The notes under the pieces: generated by a model
Databases searched by the model: none
Seen by the model: only the letters and a program-made list of their open reading frames with translations
What the model was told of the DNA's origin: nothing
Position numbers and translations under genes: made by a program
Assembly (NCBI GenBank): GCA_031772625.1
Contig: CM062805.1
Span: 516,874,102 to 516,938,101, forward strand
Source of the DNA: Pinus tabuliformis
Taxonomy: Eukaryota > Streptophyta > Pinopsida > Pinales > Pinaceae
Direction: 5' to 3'
DNA length: 64,000 bases
Shown here: positions 43,924 to 55,304 of the stretch, in pieces
How the letters are laid out: every line of letters starts with the position of its first letter
How positions within the stretch are numbered: the first letter of the stretch is position 1

Positions 43924-45027
43924 TGTTGGGAAATTCAATTATTAATTAAATTACTTCATTAAATTATCGACCAGGGCTTGTGTACTTGTGAAGTGTATGT
44001 GAAACATATATGTTAGGATATTGTTTTTAACCAAAATATCAATTTTGAATATGAATTATCAATCTAATCTATTCAAGACTAATTCTTATTAAGTGTATGC
44101 ATATGTTCTTTCTATAATACTTTTTGAATTGAGATAAAATTGAAAACAACCTATGCTAGAATGCAAGTAATGAGTGAAAACTATTTTAACAACAGGAATT
44201 GAAGAACTATTTTATTAAGAGAATTGAATTTTGTGCTAATGAACTTAATTGAAATCTATTCTATTGAATGTAATCGAAATTATATGTTATTGAACTTGAA
44301 ATAAAATTATTCTATTTGACTTAAATGAAACTATTTTAAGTGCTTGGAAATCAATTCTAATCTTAAAAATGCATAAGGAAATCCAACTATGAAGTGAAAA
44401 TCAAACTAACTAGAAAGGCAATGATCAAATTTGAAAGTAGTGATCTAAACTAAAAGGGTTTATAGATTACTAGTGTGTGAAACTTTTAATGAGAACCAAT
44501 CCAAGCATTAAATTAAATCTGATACTAAGCAAATAATTTAAATAAGAAGACTAATGCAAGAAATATTTTTGTTTTGTTTTTTTTAATGTTGAGTGTTGAG
44601 CCGATTTAATCATTATTAATATGACTGAATCACAACCATTAATTTTCAACGCAAGGTAGGTCTATTTATTTTAAAGGGATATGCATTGTTTGCGCTGATA
44701 CACTTCAACCAAGAGTAAAAATAAAAGACAGAATAAATGTCGTTGAATTTAATTGCAGAAAGTAACACTCATGCAAAAATCAAAAAAATTCTACAGAAAT
44801 GAAACCACGCTTCATGTTACCGAGGAAAAGGGCGCGTCACACACCACACCACTAACTAAGCGAGCTAACCGAATATTATGTTCAAATCAATCATGTGTGA
44901 CAACATATCAGAAATATGGAAACATAAATAAATCCATTCTGCAAATTACACGGTGACATAAATAATTTCACACTTATAGAAAGGAACAATAATTAATCTA
45001 CCATTATGCTATTGTTGCTACTACAAT

Positions 45028-45064
45028 CCCTGCTAAAGAGGAGGTCCCTTCCTCCCTAGCAGGG
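45028..45064. repeat. Hairpin in D LTR
   Basis: CCCTGCTA at the left arm pairs with TAGCAGGG at the right arm, with GGAGG/CCTCC extending the stem around a TCCCTT loop. Two unpaired A and one further mismatch interrupt it. Confidence 0.6.
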
Positions 45065-45480
45065 CACAGGGATGAGATGCGTAAAGTCTCAACGCCACGT
45101 CTAAAAAGAAAACATCATCAATGTTGTTCTTTGTATTAAAATGATTATGAGTTACAGGAGAAAAATAATGATACTATCCATCCCATTTACATGGAACTGA
45201 GTCTCCTTTATAAGATTTACATGTCCAAAATAAGAAACAGATTAGTCATGAGAATCACATGATTCTCATGTTGATCAATATTGAGAGAAAATAGAAATCA
45301 TTACAACAAGTTCTAAATACAAGGCCTATTGTTGTTACATAATTTCTTAAAATCACAACTGCCTTGACTCCTTAGTTGCCCAAAGATAATATAATCTTTA
45401 TGAAAACTATCTTGTGGAATAGTACCCATGGTCCTAGACAGTTCTGGTGTAGTCAACTTCCCATGGGGTAACAACAATTC

Positions 45481-45555
45481 GAGGTGTAACAACAATGCTT
45501 GAGGTGTAACAACAATTCTTGACGTGTAACAACAACTCGGGGTGTAACAACAATG
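45481..45555. repeat. 20-bp tandem repeat, about four units
   Basis: GAGGTGTAACAACAATGCTT and three variants (TTCTT, ACTCGG, TGGTC endings) follow head to tail. On the minus strand they read as ATTGTTGTTACACCTC units. Confidence 0.85.
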
Positions 45556-46855
45556 GTCTGAAACGACAAGTACTCAAAAAACACTTTGTAAATTATCACA
45601 TTGTTATTCATCCTTTAGTCATAGACTTTGGAGAATCACCTGAAAGAAATAGAACTAGAGAAATTTTTCCATAATTTCCTCAGTTAGCCATAAAAAAAAT
45701 ATCACCTCATTCATATTCAACAAAAATGGAAAAATAATATGTCAGAACAAAAATGTATTCTTATAACCGAGAAAAAGGTAATTATGATATAAAGTCCACA
45801 GGTTCAGAGGTGAAATGGTTAAGGATGGGGGGAAAAGGTGTCCAAAATATGCACAAAACCTGCACCCAATATTGAGCACCAAACTTGTTAAGAACAAAAT
45901 GATAATGAGTATAAAGGATTTGAAAATAGAGAATCATCCAAAGTAAAGAACATCTAGCTAATTGAAAATATGATCGAATGCCATAAAAATGGAAAGATGA
46001 AATTAAACAATATTATACTATCTCCCAACTTGCCAGGGGTCCTCCTGTTGAGCGTGAGGAAATAATAACTTCAAATCAATGAACTAGATCACCAATGCAT
46101 GCACAATTATGTAGGAAAAAAGTAATTATATTCATTGAGAATAAAATCATCTTCACAAATGAACAACAATTACATATTAAAAACTCGATGTTCTTTGTTT
46201 CAGATCTAAGCCATTTATACTATTCTAACCAACAACTTCTTAAGAAAATAATGCCAAGTGGCAAGTTCCTCAATCGACACTTAGGTTTCCTAATAAAAAA
46301 AAAAGAGTATATTCTCCATGATTTTCTATGAGAAGAGAAAATAATGAAGGTTCTTGATCAAATAATATCAACACATCATCACCTTCAGATCTTGAATCTT
46401 CCTCGCTTGTTTCCATACTTGCCTGATGATGATATTGTTTCCCTTAAAGTCCTGCACGAGAATGGAATTTTTAAATTTTTCTTTGACTGGTCAAATTCTC
46501 AAATTCTATGACTTCCAGGTAAGCATGATAGATGGATATCCTTTTTCTTGACATTTGGCGCTTATCCATGTATCCTATTCATCTTCAAACTATTGGTAAC
46601 ATGATCAACCTTGAAATTGGCTACATAAATTTTGATTACCTACGGAAAATGTACATTTCGGTAGCCATAACATGATTCCAATCAATTTCATAAAGAAATT
46701 ACATATTATGAGTTATGAATGAAGGATACCTTATATTATAGTTGAGGATGACCTGGGTGATCTCAAAACTTGTAAATGTAGCAAAAATACATATGGATTT
46801 GGTGAAAAGAAAGGGTAAAAGTGTGTCAAAATGAGGATAATTCAGGGATCCAACA

Positions 46856-46866
46856 TTCCCCTACGC
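46856..46866 (-). promoter_or_regulatory. Polypurine tract of element D
   Basis: Minus strand GCGTAGGGGAA immediately precedes the LTR start TGTTGGATCC. Confidence 0.6.
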
Positions 46867-46989
46867 GGAAGATGTTGCATGTCCTCGTGTAAAAAAAATC
46901 AAAATTGGAGAGATGCCCCATTACTAAACTGCCTCTCATGCTTAGATCAACACATCCAAGTTTGTTGATGTCCCTTTGATTTGAACATT

Positions 46990-47337
46990 TAGTGACCATT
47001 AGGGCTTTCTCCTCAAAATATTTTCTTGTATCCCTTTAACTTTCAACCTAAGACCCCTATTGTTTGCCTTAATTTTTTGGTTCTTTTTATACCAATAACA
47101 CATCCTTAGCAACATGGCCTCAATTTGAGCTTTAAAAACTTCATTTTCATTTTTTATGTGTCTATTCAACAACTCAAGTTCATAAACTTCTTGCTTTAAG
47201 GCATCAACATTGTTTTTGGTCTTTATGTGAAAGGTCTTCATAAAAATCAGTTTATAAAGGTGAGTTTACCTTTACATGCACCCTTTTCTCTAAAGTTTCC
47301 AAGTAATTGTAGATCTATTATTTAGCAAGATCAATCT
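46990..47337 (-). pseudogene. Element D extra 3' reading frame, C-terminal coiled-coil part
   Basis: An 80-residue open stretch at 47241-46999 is rich in Lys, Glu, Leu and Asn in heptad-like spacing (ALKQEVYELELLNRHIKNEN and FKAQIEAMLLRM), suggesting a coiled coil. Upstream it joins across element C to 55305: the residues PTKRPL before the insertion and EIDLAK after it are continuous when the CAAGG duplication is counted once. Stops at the 5' side make it a pseudogene. No family is recognised. Confidence 0.5.
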
Positions 47338-47342
47338 CAAGG

Positions 47343-48405
47343 TGTTGTTGGGAAAAGTATCCAATATGGAATGATCTTATCCCACTCTAAGGGTGATAGT
47401 ACCTCAGCAACAATCAAAGCAAAGCTATTCGAGATTACTTCTTTATGAGATGTAAGAGAGGGGAGAAAGAGATCCACTAACCGTTGTCTTCCGCTAATGA
47501 TTCATCCAATCTTCTCTCTTTGCTGCTTGCTCCCAGCTCCTTGCTCTTTCACTGGCCCAGCTACACCAAGATCCTGCAAAATGACAAGAGAGGGAAACTA
47601 CAAGAAGCATACATTCATAATTGATTCAAGGATTAGAATAAACCAAATACACAAGTATAACAACACACCATTGAGACACATGCATATAGAAGAACCTCAA
47701 ATGCTTTATTAATGGAAGAAGTAAAGTTCAGGAAGTGATACAACCATAAAAGGCCCAATCCAGCATCACCTCCCAGCAGAAAGAAATCTCCTCTTCACCT
47801 CCTTCAAGCAAATCACCCAATAGTTCTATACTCAAACCAACAGCACTTCCTTACATTCACCAGATTCCAGCCTCTATAGACCTCATGAGAGAGCTCTATA
47901 TATAGGAGTTTTGGAGAAAGGATGAGTCAGCTTGTAGCTGGCATGAAGCTGACTAGTGTCCTCTCCCACTTCAGTTATTCTTCAGTTATTGAGTCCACTT
48001 GGAGGTTCTTGCTTCCACTTGGAGATCTAGACCCTCTTACTCATCACAAGTCGAATTCCCTGATCCAAGTGTCATTTTGGAAGCTTCCTGGGCATTGACA
48101 CCTTGAGGAATGACTGTGCCACTTGGCCAAACTCGCCCAGCGCAGGTAGCCTTCTTTGCAGTTGACATTCAGCGCAGGTACACAGTGGAGCAGTTGACAT
48201 TCAGCGCAGATGCTCAGTGGAGCAGTTGACATGATCCAGAATTAGCTTGTTTTTGAGTGTTTTCAGGTGGAGAACTGATATTTAGTGCTGTGGTTTGCTG
48301 ACCTTGTTCCTCTAGGGGCAGGAACAACATGTTTAGGGACTTTGGATCCCTCAGATTATTGACATTTCATGCTTCATGCTGTAAGGCACAAAAATTTCTA
48401 TAACA
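47343..48405 (-). mobile_element. Element C 3' LTR (1063 bp)
   Basis: Pairs with 54238-55299. Starts TGTTGTTGGG and ends TATAACA in + reading. The U3 part carries a 32-bp tandem repeat at 48158-48233 (GCAGTTGACATTCAGCGCAG units). Confidence 0.93.
48158..48233. repeat. U3 tandem repeat of element C, 32-bp period
   Basis: Two units beginning GCAGTTGACATTCAGCGCAG at 48158 and 48190 and a partial third at 48222. Preceded by GCGCAGGTAGCC, the reverse complement of the GGCTACCTGCGC words of element A. Present also in the 5' LTR (about 55053-55129). Confidence 0.8.
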
Positions 48406-48418
48406 GTTGCCCCCTAAA
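48406..48418 (-). promoter_or_regulatory. Polypurine tract of element C
   Basis: Minus strand TTTAGGGGGCAAC abuts the 3' LTR; identical to A and B. Confidence 0.8.
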
Positions 48419-49434
48419 GTATGAGGTCGTTTATCGGGTGAAATGCTTTATCAGGAGGATCCGAAGTTCATTCAATCGCTGAGAGGTGACCTGTAATAAA
48501 ATACAATACAATACATTATTTTTCATTCTGCTTTCATGATCTAGCTGAGGCGGGCATTTCCATGCTCAGCTTTATAAATTCATTTTGGTACATATAACAG
48601 ACGATCGTCTGATGGTAGACTGATAATTCTCTGCTGAAACTATCATCCTTTGAGTAGGATGATCATCTGCTGTAATAATGTACATATCAAATGTCTTTAT
48701 ATCCTGAATATATATCGCAGCCCGGATGGATGAAACTAGATCCGGGGTCTTCAAACTCGTTCGATCTTCACTCTAAGTACAAGTCGATCCATGTGAGAAT
48801 TGCGCTGAAGTCGAACATGGAAAGACATCGCTTGATTACCGGTCAATAATGTAAACCGTTAACAAGCGCGAGAGGAATCACCGATAATGATAATGACCCT
48901 CAAGGTACTGCAGTACAATTCACGTGGTGTGAATAAAGGACTTGGCGTCGAACACCACGCAAAATCTTCTGGTCGAAGGTCATTGATGTATACCTGTCGC
49001 CGGAAGTGAGAAACTTGCCATTGAGGCATGCAAGCTTCAAAGTACTGAGGGGGGTGTTCCTAGATCAACTTCTTGGATAATGAGCTGAAGTCGACAAGAA
49101 GCGATCCGTCAAAGGAGGGCCTTAATGAATCCCACATCAGTGACACGGAACGGAGCTAATGATTTTAGTGGAGGTGAAAACAATCTATGAAATATGATTC
49201 AGGGTGGCGATCATGGGTGGATGAAGGATAATGTATGGCAGTGGATGGGACACGGTTGACTCTTTCTGAACAACATCTCTTGAACATATAACGACACTGA
49301 TGCGATGGATCGGTAGCATTACCCCAAATGTGGATGGTTTGGCGAAGACCATGGTGATGAGACCGGTGAATGAAACAACCCAACCCGATGTGATACGGAG
49401 GAAAAGTGTCATGTTCAAGAGCGACTTACTACCA
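48419..49434 (-). other. Element C non-coding 3' region
   Basis: No supported gene. Conserved with the corresponding parts of A and B. Confidence 0.5.
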
Positions 49435-49557
49435 TTAAAGCTTTGAGGTTCTCCCAATTTTTCCCCAGTCATTTCTGACCAGTACCTCTTTATTTTTGTC
49501 AAGCTTGAGGAGGATAACATATGCTTGTTCTATAACTTGCCCTTCGGGCAAGCCCAT
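49435..49557 (-). CDS. Small conserved sense reading frame of element C (40 codons)
   Basis: Starts MGLPEGQVIEQAYVILLKLD and ends at TAA (49437-49435). It matches the 40-codon frame of A (12581-12703) until a one-base difference six codons before the end. Unknown; may be conserved RNA rather than protein. Confidence 0.35.
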   Translation of the reverse strand: MGLPEGQVIEQAYVILLKLDKNKEVLVRNDWGKIGRTSKL

Positions 49558-49559
49558 CG

Positions 49560-50420
49560 CTATGTTTCAACGAGCCTAGCGATAGGGAAACTCGTTCTCG
49601 TCTAAAGACAAGTTTGTCGCTATTTAATCATTTTAACGAGTCTAACGACAAGGAAAACTCGATCATTTTCATTTTTAGAGAGTCTGAAAAGGTACAGAAA
49701 GTTAACTCCAAAATTCCTTTTTCGTCATCTAATCCCTTAAGTCCGAAAAAGTATAAAACAATACAGAAGGGATGAGTTTTCGATAACTTTAACGAGCCGA
49801 ATAAAACAAGCGCTCGACCTTTTTGTGCAATAATCCCTCAGGTCCAAAAAGATTAAAATCTAGAGGAGGGATAGCTCTTCCGATCACTTTAACGAGCTGG
49901 AAGGCCAAAACTCGGCAAACTTTTCATATTTTACGAGTCAAATGAAAAGACCTCAAAGAAGACTCATCTTTTGAGGAACGAGTGATAAACAGGGATAGCA
50001 GTAGATTCCAGGTACAGGTTGGAATTTTCCAATCACGGCAATGTCACAAGGATGGCTAGGTGAAATCACTCTTCGCAGATGTTCCTCAAAATGGGTAAAC
50101 AATCATATGGGGGTGAACGATCGGCCAAATGAAATGGAGGTGGCAGGTGCAAAACATGACCAAGGCTTTTTATGGCTAATAAATTTACGATCACAGTGGT
50201 TATTTACCGGAATAGGTTCATTTTTTAATGAGCTTGAACTCTGGAGGAAACTTTTGCTCACAATCGCTTTTCTATTTTTTAACGAGCATAAATTCTGCGT
50301 TAAAACTGCGAGATCTTATGTTTTTTTTTTAACGAGCATGAACTATGTACTAAAACTGCTCGGATCTCGCTTTTCTATTTTTTAACGAGCATAAATTCCG
50401 CGGTAAAACTGCTCAATATA
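49560..50420 (-). repeat. Dispersed GCTCGTTAAAA motif array (element C)
   Basis: In + reading, TTTAACGAGC or close variants occur at about 49566, 49631, 49790, 49887, 49931, 50223, 50276, 50328 and 50382. The last four are spaced about 50 bp apart and continue into a GAAC or AAATTC word. This is the densest of the three arrays. Confidence 0.7.
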
Positions 50421-50939
50421 CCAGTCATAAGATAAGAAATGTCCCCTGTAAGATCCCATTTTTTATAGAGCTCGCGCCTTACCAAAGCTATGCTCCCTCT
50501 CATCCTTTCTTTATGCAAGTTCGGAAACGGCTAATCCCAAAAACAGATAAATAACCGCTCTTAGCTTGCACTCCAAAAGGTTTGCATGCCCCCAGGTATA
50601 AAGTACAATTTCAAGGCTGCCCCTACTTATCCGATAAAACATTTTTTTTAAAGGGTGAGGCTTGCCTCTTTCTGGTTACCCAAAGCTTGTTTTGTTAACA
50701 CCATCAAACGAAAACATTTCCTCGGCACTGTCTACCGAAGTAGACAATGGTGAATGACCTTTGTCGAACAAGTAACCTTAACAAAAGAATCCTATTCTAG
50801 AACAACCCCTCTTCCATCCACGGACAGGGTATGGACTAGTCATATTCTCTTGCGGAAATTCTACCTTATACCCAGGGTTTCCTCTGCCCGAAGCAGACCA
50901 GGATGCATGCCCCCTAGGTTCCAATCCCATCTTTCCGAA
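50421..50939 (-). other. Element C region between reading frame and motif array
   Basis: No supported gene. TTTGCATGCCCCC at about 50581 and GATGCATGCCCCC at about 50902 mirror the GGGGGCATGCA words of A. Confidence 0.5.
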
Positions 50940-52532
50940 TCACTTGCACTCATCGGGAAGGAGGACTGGGGGTGGAGACATTTCTTGATTGAATAGACCA
51001 TTCAGGGTTGGTATGTGACTATTTGCGATGCGTGATCCCGGAAATGAAATTTGGTCTACGAGCTTGACCATTCTTCCTTCGTGTGGAAAACTCATTACTC
51101 TAAAGAGTGAGGAGACTATAGCTCCCATGCAATATATATAGTCTCATCCAAGGAGTAGGTTATAATCCAAGGGTCCTTGAACGACCATCACGTTCATTTG
51201 AACGGTCTTCCCTTTCAATGTAACAGGCACATTGGGGAGGATCCCTAATGGTCGACTGGTTCCTTTATCAAAACCTGAGAGATTTCTTATCTCAGGAAAA
51301 AGCGCCGGGGAACCCAGTGCTTTCCAAGCAATAGAGGAAAGGATACTCACAGATGCCCCTTCATCAACGATAGTGCCAGCCATTACCATTCTATAAATTT
51401 GGACTATGATTCTGAATGGTACACTGGCTGGCAACCGGGGTCTGCCTAGTTGGTTCCAATCAAAGGACACAACCAGGTTGCTTGGTGGTGGGACCAAATA
51501 CACGGCCGGATATGACCCTGACGATGTTCCTTCCTGCGATAAAGGAATGGGCGCATTGCCCTGATGCTCATCAGAGTCGGTGTTGATGAAAAGAATCTGG
51601 ATGGTGTCATCCTTATTCTCTTCAGTGAGGGTGTCATTTGAAGATGAATCTTCAGTGACGGTGTCATTTGAAGATGAAACCTCCGAAGGCAGAACCAGGT
51701 CAACTGCCGCTTCGACCTTTGGACTTTCGTCCGGTCTGGATTCAGTAGGTTCATTTTCAATGACTGACGCTTCAGCTGACCACTTGAGCGGGCCAACTGT
51801 ATTTTCAACCAACGAAGGACTTGGCACGAGTTTTTTGTATCCAGGAGGAAGTCTCAACGGTGACACCGGGCGATCTTCCAAAACTCTCTTCGCTTCGTCT
51901 AAGAAGGGACAACGGTGGATGGCGTGACCGCCTTCACACAGTCTGCAGGGGGATCTTGCTCCCCCTCTTTGTCTTGAACCTTCACTTTCGCTGGTTGACG
52001 GTAAGCATTCAACATGGCTATCAGAGGTTGATGCTCCCGAACTGTGCAAACGAGGGGACCAGTCCCTTAGTATCCGGGGAATACAGGGACAATCTCTATG
52101 GAAGTGGTCTCCTCTACATATGACACATGGCGATTTAGGCCCGGTCTGTGCTGTGTGTGGATTTTTGTCAGAGGTCTTTTGCTTGCCCCCAATCGCCTTA
52201 GGCTCCTTCTTCTTCTTCTCTCTCTTCTTCTTCTCCTTCTTCTCCATGGGAGCTTGGCTTTTGCTGGCTCTACCTTACGAAGATGAAGGATCGGAGGAAG
52301 AGTTATAGGAAGTTGAAGGCTGGTGGATAGCTCTAGAATGATCTAACTGTTGACTTGACTGTTCAGGAACCATGGTGTTCTGAACTAAATTGGTTGAGAA
52401 TAGCCATATAGGCAGGCCAATTGTCAGTCCTGGAAGCGACAATGTGGCCATGTGGGGCGCACCAACTTCTCCCCAAGAGGAGAAAGGACTAGGATTTCCA
52501 TCATGTGGAATTCCTTGGTTGGGGCGTTCCAT
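50940..52532 (-). pseudogene. Element C zinc-knuckle/protease polyprotein with two premature stops
   Basis: Same architecture as the intact 521-residue frame of B. ATG at 52532 (MERPNQGIPHDGNPSPFSSW), Lys/Glu run near 52240-52180, knuckles near 52125-52085 (CVICRGDHFHRDC) and 51965-51920 (CRLCEGGHAIHRC, all ligands present), then the protease with VDEGASVSILSS near 51370 and LLG near 51145. All parts are in one frame but two stops interrupt it: TAA at 52277-52275 and TGA at about 51143-51141, where GGACGAGAC became GGATGAGAC. The second is a CGA to TGA change typical of methyl-CpG decay. Confidence 0.85.
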
Positions 52533-52759
52533 GTTCTCAACCTACAGATCAACGCAGGAATAGGAGGTGATTATGTTCCGTTTAAAATAAATTTTATAAC
52601 GACGCTTTAGACACAACTTGCTTTTTCACTTTTTAAGAGTCGAGAAAAAGCTAAAGATGACTCTAGTCTCCTTCGATGTTTTAACGAGCCCGAAGTGACA
52701 AATGCTCGGATGGACTTTTTCAGTTATAGAGTTTGAAAAAGGCCAAAAGAAACTGCTCT

Positions 52760-53045
52760 GGAGTTCTAGGCAGAGGGTGTGCCAAACTTTTCGCAAAACC
52801 ACAGAATACGTTTTACGGTACGAGTGGTCGATCTTCGTGAATGCTGTGTTCACTGCATTGCGATCAGTAGGGCGGCCGACACGGTTTCCTATGGATAAAG
52901 GCTTTGTTCCTATAGGGGTCTCCCAATATATACGCGACGGTACGTGGGAGCACAAGTCCGTATTGATACTTATCGCTTCACCGTGGAGGAATCACCCAAC
53001 CACTCAACGCTAAGATATCACGTTTAACGACGCCGGAACACGTCT
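52760..53045. other. CpG-rich conserved leader block of element C
   Basis: Counterpart of 9060-9345 (A). Both strands are open: 103 codons on + (52702-53013, with CQTFRKTTEYVLRYEWSIFV and GFVPIGVSQYI) and 109 codons on minus (52955-52626). The + frame is antisense to the element and shares most residues with the antisense frame of A. Confidence 0.5.
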
Positions 53046-54216
53046 CTAGCTTAGACCTCTATGTGTTTGCGTTATGTTTCAATGCGTTGTTATGTAAATT
53101 CAATTTATTTTAAGGTTGATCTTGTTTAGCAGTTTGCCTTTATGGATCACCACGAGATGTATAGTAACACTCCTAAATGCAGTCTAAGATGATAAGCAAG
53201 CTTTTCAATCTTTCAACTTTGAAAATCTTAACTACTGAGGGAAAAGAAAGACATCATCTTTTCACAAAGATCATAGAGCACACACTCATGCACTTTTTCC
53301 TAAATCAACATGCAAACTGTCAAAATGCACATGCACAATGCAGGTATTTCTTTTCTCTTTCTTAATGTTGGTGCAATACAAAAAGAAAGTTGTTGTATAA
53401 CTTTGAATTCAATTTCAAGTGAAAGCAAACAAGCTTGTCCAAAATCAAAAGACACCTTAAGATTTACTTGTTTCGACACTAGAAATATATAAATTCAAAC
53501 CATATGACGAAAGCAAAAGCTCAATCAGCTATGAACAGCAAATAAACTAACTCTTTAGATCAAAACGACACTTATCACAGGTCTAGATCTAAGAGGCCAC
53601 AGCAAGACTACTTCACTTTTCGTTATGGGAAACTGCAAATGATATAAGAAATACACAAAGAACAAATACAGTTTCTTTATACAACCGAGGCGGAATAGTG
53701 GCAAGGAAAGTTGGTTTCAGATAGGTACATTGACTGGTAACAGGTTGCAAAAACAAGAGTGAAAACAGGGCAATAAACAGGAGGGAACCCCAGTAGCACT
53801 AGGCAAAACTGGTTCAACGCAGGTAGTTACACTGGCAGTTTGACCTTCAGCGCAGGTAGCCCCTTCAGGAACTGCGCTGAAATGCAGACTGCCTTCACAG
53901 TGCCTGCACTGAAGAGACAAACTTTCGTTTTTCTCAGTTTCCGGGTCACAGATTGCTCAAAAATTCACAGTTTTTGGCCAAATCAGAAGCTATCAGTCAA
54001 GTACACACTAAGGGATGAAAAGGAGGATGAAAAGCTATCACTAAGAGCTATTTAGAGTCCTTGTGGATTAGCTCTTCAAATCATAAACTTGCCTAGAGAC
54101 TGAGCTAGAGTAGCTGCCCTCTACTTTGCATTTGAAAGATTCAAATGCAGTTCGATTCGGTACTCCCTGTGTTTATGAAATGAATAGCAAAAACACAAAC
54201 AACCAACAAGATACGA
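53046..54216 (-). other. Element C untranslated leader
   Basis: No supported gene. ACGCAGGTAG, CAGCGCAGGTAGCC and GCGCTGAAATGCAG words at about 53815-53910 echo the U3 repeat. Confidence 0.5.
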
Positions 54217-54234
54217 TCCCCAGCGGAGTCGCCA
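54217..54234 (-). promoter_or_regulatory. Element C primer-binding site (tRNA-Arg)
   Basis: Minus strand TGGCGACTCCGCTGGGGA, extended by TCG, gives a 21-base match to the recalled 3' end of plant tRNA-Arg. Three bases from the LTR. Confidence 0.88.
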
Positions 54235-54237
54235 ATT

Positions 54238-55299
54238 TGTTGTTGGGAAAAGTATCCAATACGGAATGACCCTATCCCACTCTAAGGGTGATAGTACCTC
54301 AGCAACAATCAAAGCAAAGCTATTCGAGATTACTTCTTTATGAGATGTAAGAGAGGGGAGAAAGAGATTCACTAACCGTTGTCTTCCGCTAATGATTGAT
54401 CCAATCTTCTCTCTTTGCTGCTTGCTCCCAGCTCCTTGCTCTTTCACTGGCCCAGCTACACCAAGATCCTGCAAAATGACAAGAGAGGGAAACTACAAGA
54501 AGCATACATTCATAATTGATTCAAGGATTAGAATAAATCAAATACACAAGTATAACAACACACCATTGAGACACATGCATATAGAAGAACCTCAAATTCT
54601 TTATTAATGGAAGAAGTAAAGTTTAGGAAGTGATACAACCATAAAAGGCCCAATCCAGCATCACCTCCCAGCAGAAAGAAATCTCCTCTTCACCTCCTTC
54701 AAGCAAATCACCCAATAGTTCTATACTCAAACCAACAGCACTTCCTTACATTCACCAGATTCCAACCTTTATAGACCTCATGAGAGAGCTCTATATATAG
54801 GAGTTTTGGAGAAAGGATGAGTCAGCTTGTAGCTGGCATGAAGCTGACTAGTGTCCTCTCCCACTTCAGTTATTCTTCAGTTCTTGAGTCCACTTGGAGG
54901 TTCTTGCTTCCACTTGGAGATCTAGACCCTCTTACTCATCACAAGTCGAATTCCCTGATCCAAGTGTCATTTTGGAAGCTTCCTGGGCATTGACACCTTG
55001 AGGAATGACTGTGCCACTTGGCCAAACTCGCCCAGCGCAGGTAGCCTTCTTTGCAGTTGACATTCAGCGCAGGTACACAGTGGAGCAGTTGACATTCAGC
55101 GCAGATGCTCAGTGGAGCAGTTGACATGATCCAGAATTAGCTTGTTTTTAGTGTTTTCAGGTGGAGAACTGATATTTAGTGCTGTGGTTTGCTGACCTTG
55201 TTCCTCTAGGGGCAGGAACAACATGTTTAGGGACTTTGGATCCCTCAGATTATTGACATTTCATGCTTCATGTTGTAAGGCACAAAAATGTCTATAACA
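54238..55299 (-). mobile_element. Element C 5' LTR (1062 bp)
   Basis: Pairs with 47343-48405. Minus-strand TATA box near 54800-54790 (CTATATATAGAG). Followed by the duplication CAAGG. Confidence 0.93.
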
Positions 55300-55304
55300 C
55301 AAGG

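Larger units (their letters stand above)
43924..46855 (-). mobile_element. Probable 3' LTR of element D (about 2.9 kb)
   Basis: The right boundary is well supported: the minus strand reads GCGTAGGGGAA (polypurine tract) then TGTTGGATCCC. The left boundary, TGTTGGGAAATTC at 43924, is chosen because TGTTGG and CCAACA form a 6-bp terminal inverted repeat, as LTRs do. Only one LTR is in the window, so the length is provisional. A minus-strand TATA box (CTTATAAAG, 45206-45214) fits a promoter. It also holds a hairpin and a 20-bp tandem repeat. No genes. Confidence 0.55.
47343..55299 (-). mobile_element. Element C: complete non-autonomous LTR retrotransposon
   Basis: A 7957-bp minus-strand element. 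5' LTR 54238-55299, tRNA-Arg primer site 54217-54234, coding region 52532-50940 with two stops, polypurine tract 48406-48418, 3' LTR 47343-48405, duplication CAAGG (47338-47342 and 55300-55304). By hand count the LTRs differ by about 13 substitutions in 1062 bp, the lowest of the three. The LTR is of the A subfamily. Inserted in the extra reading frame of element D. Confidence 0.93.

Noticed and set aside
47497-47712. 71-codon frame repeated at 54392-54607
   Set aside because: It lies in both LTRs of element C and is a duplicate by structure; no motif.
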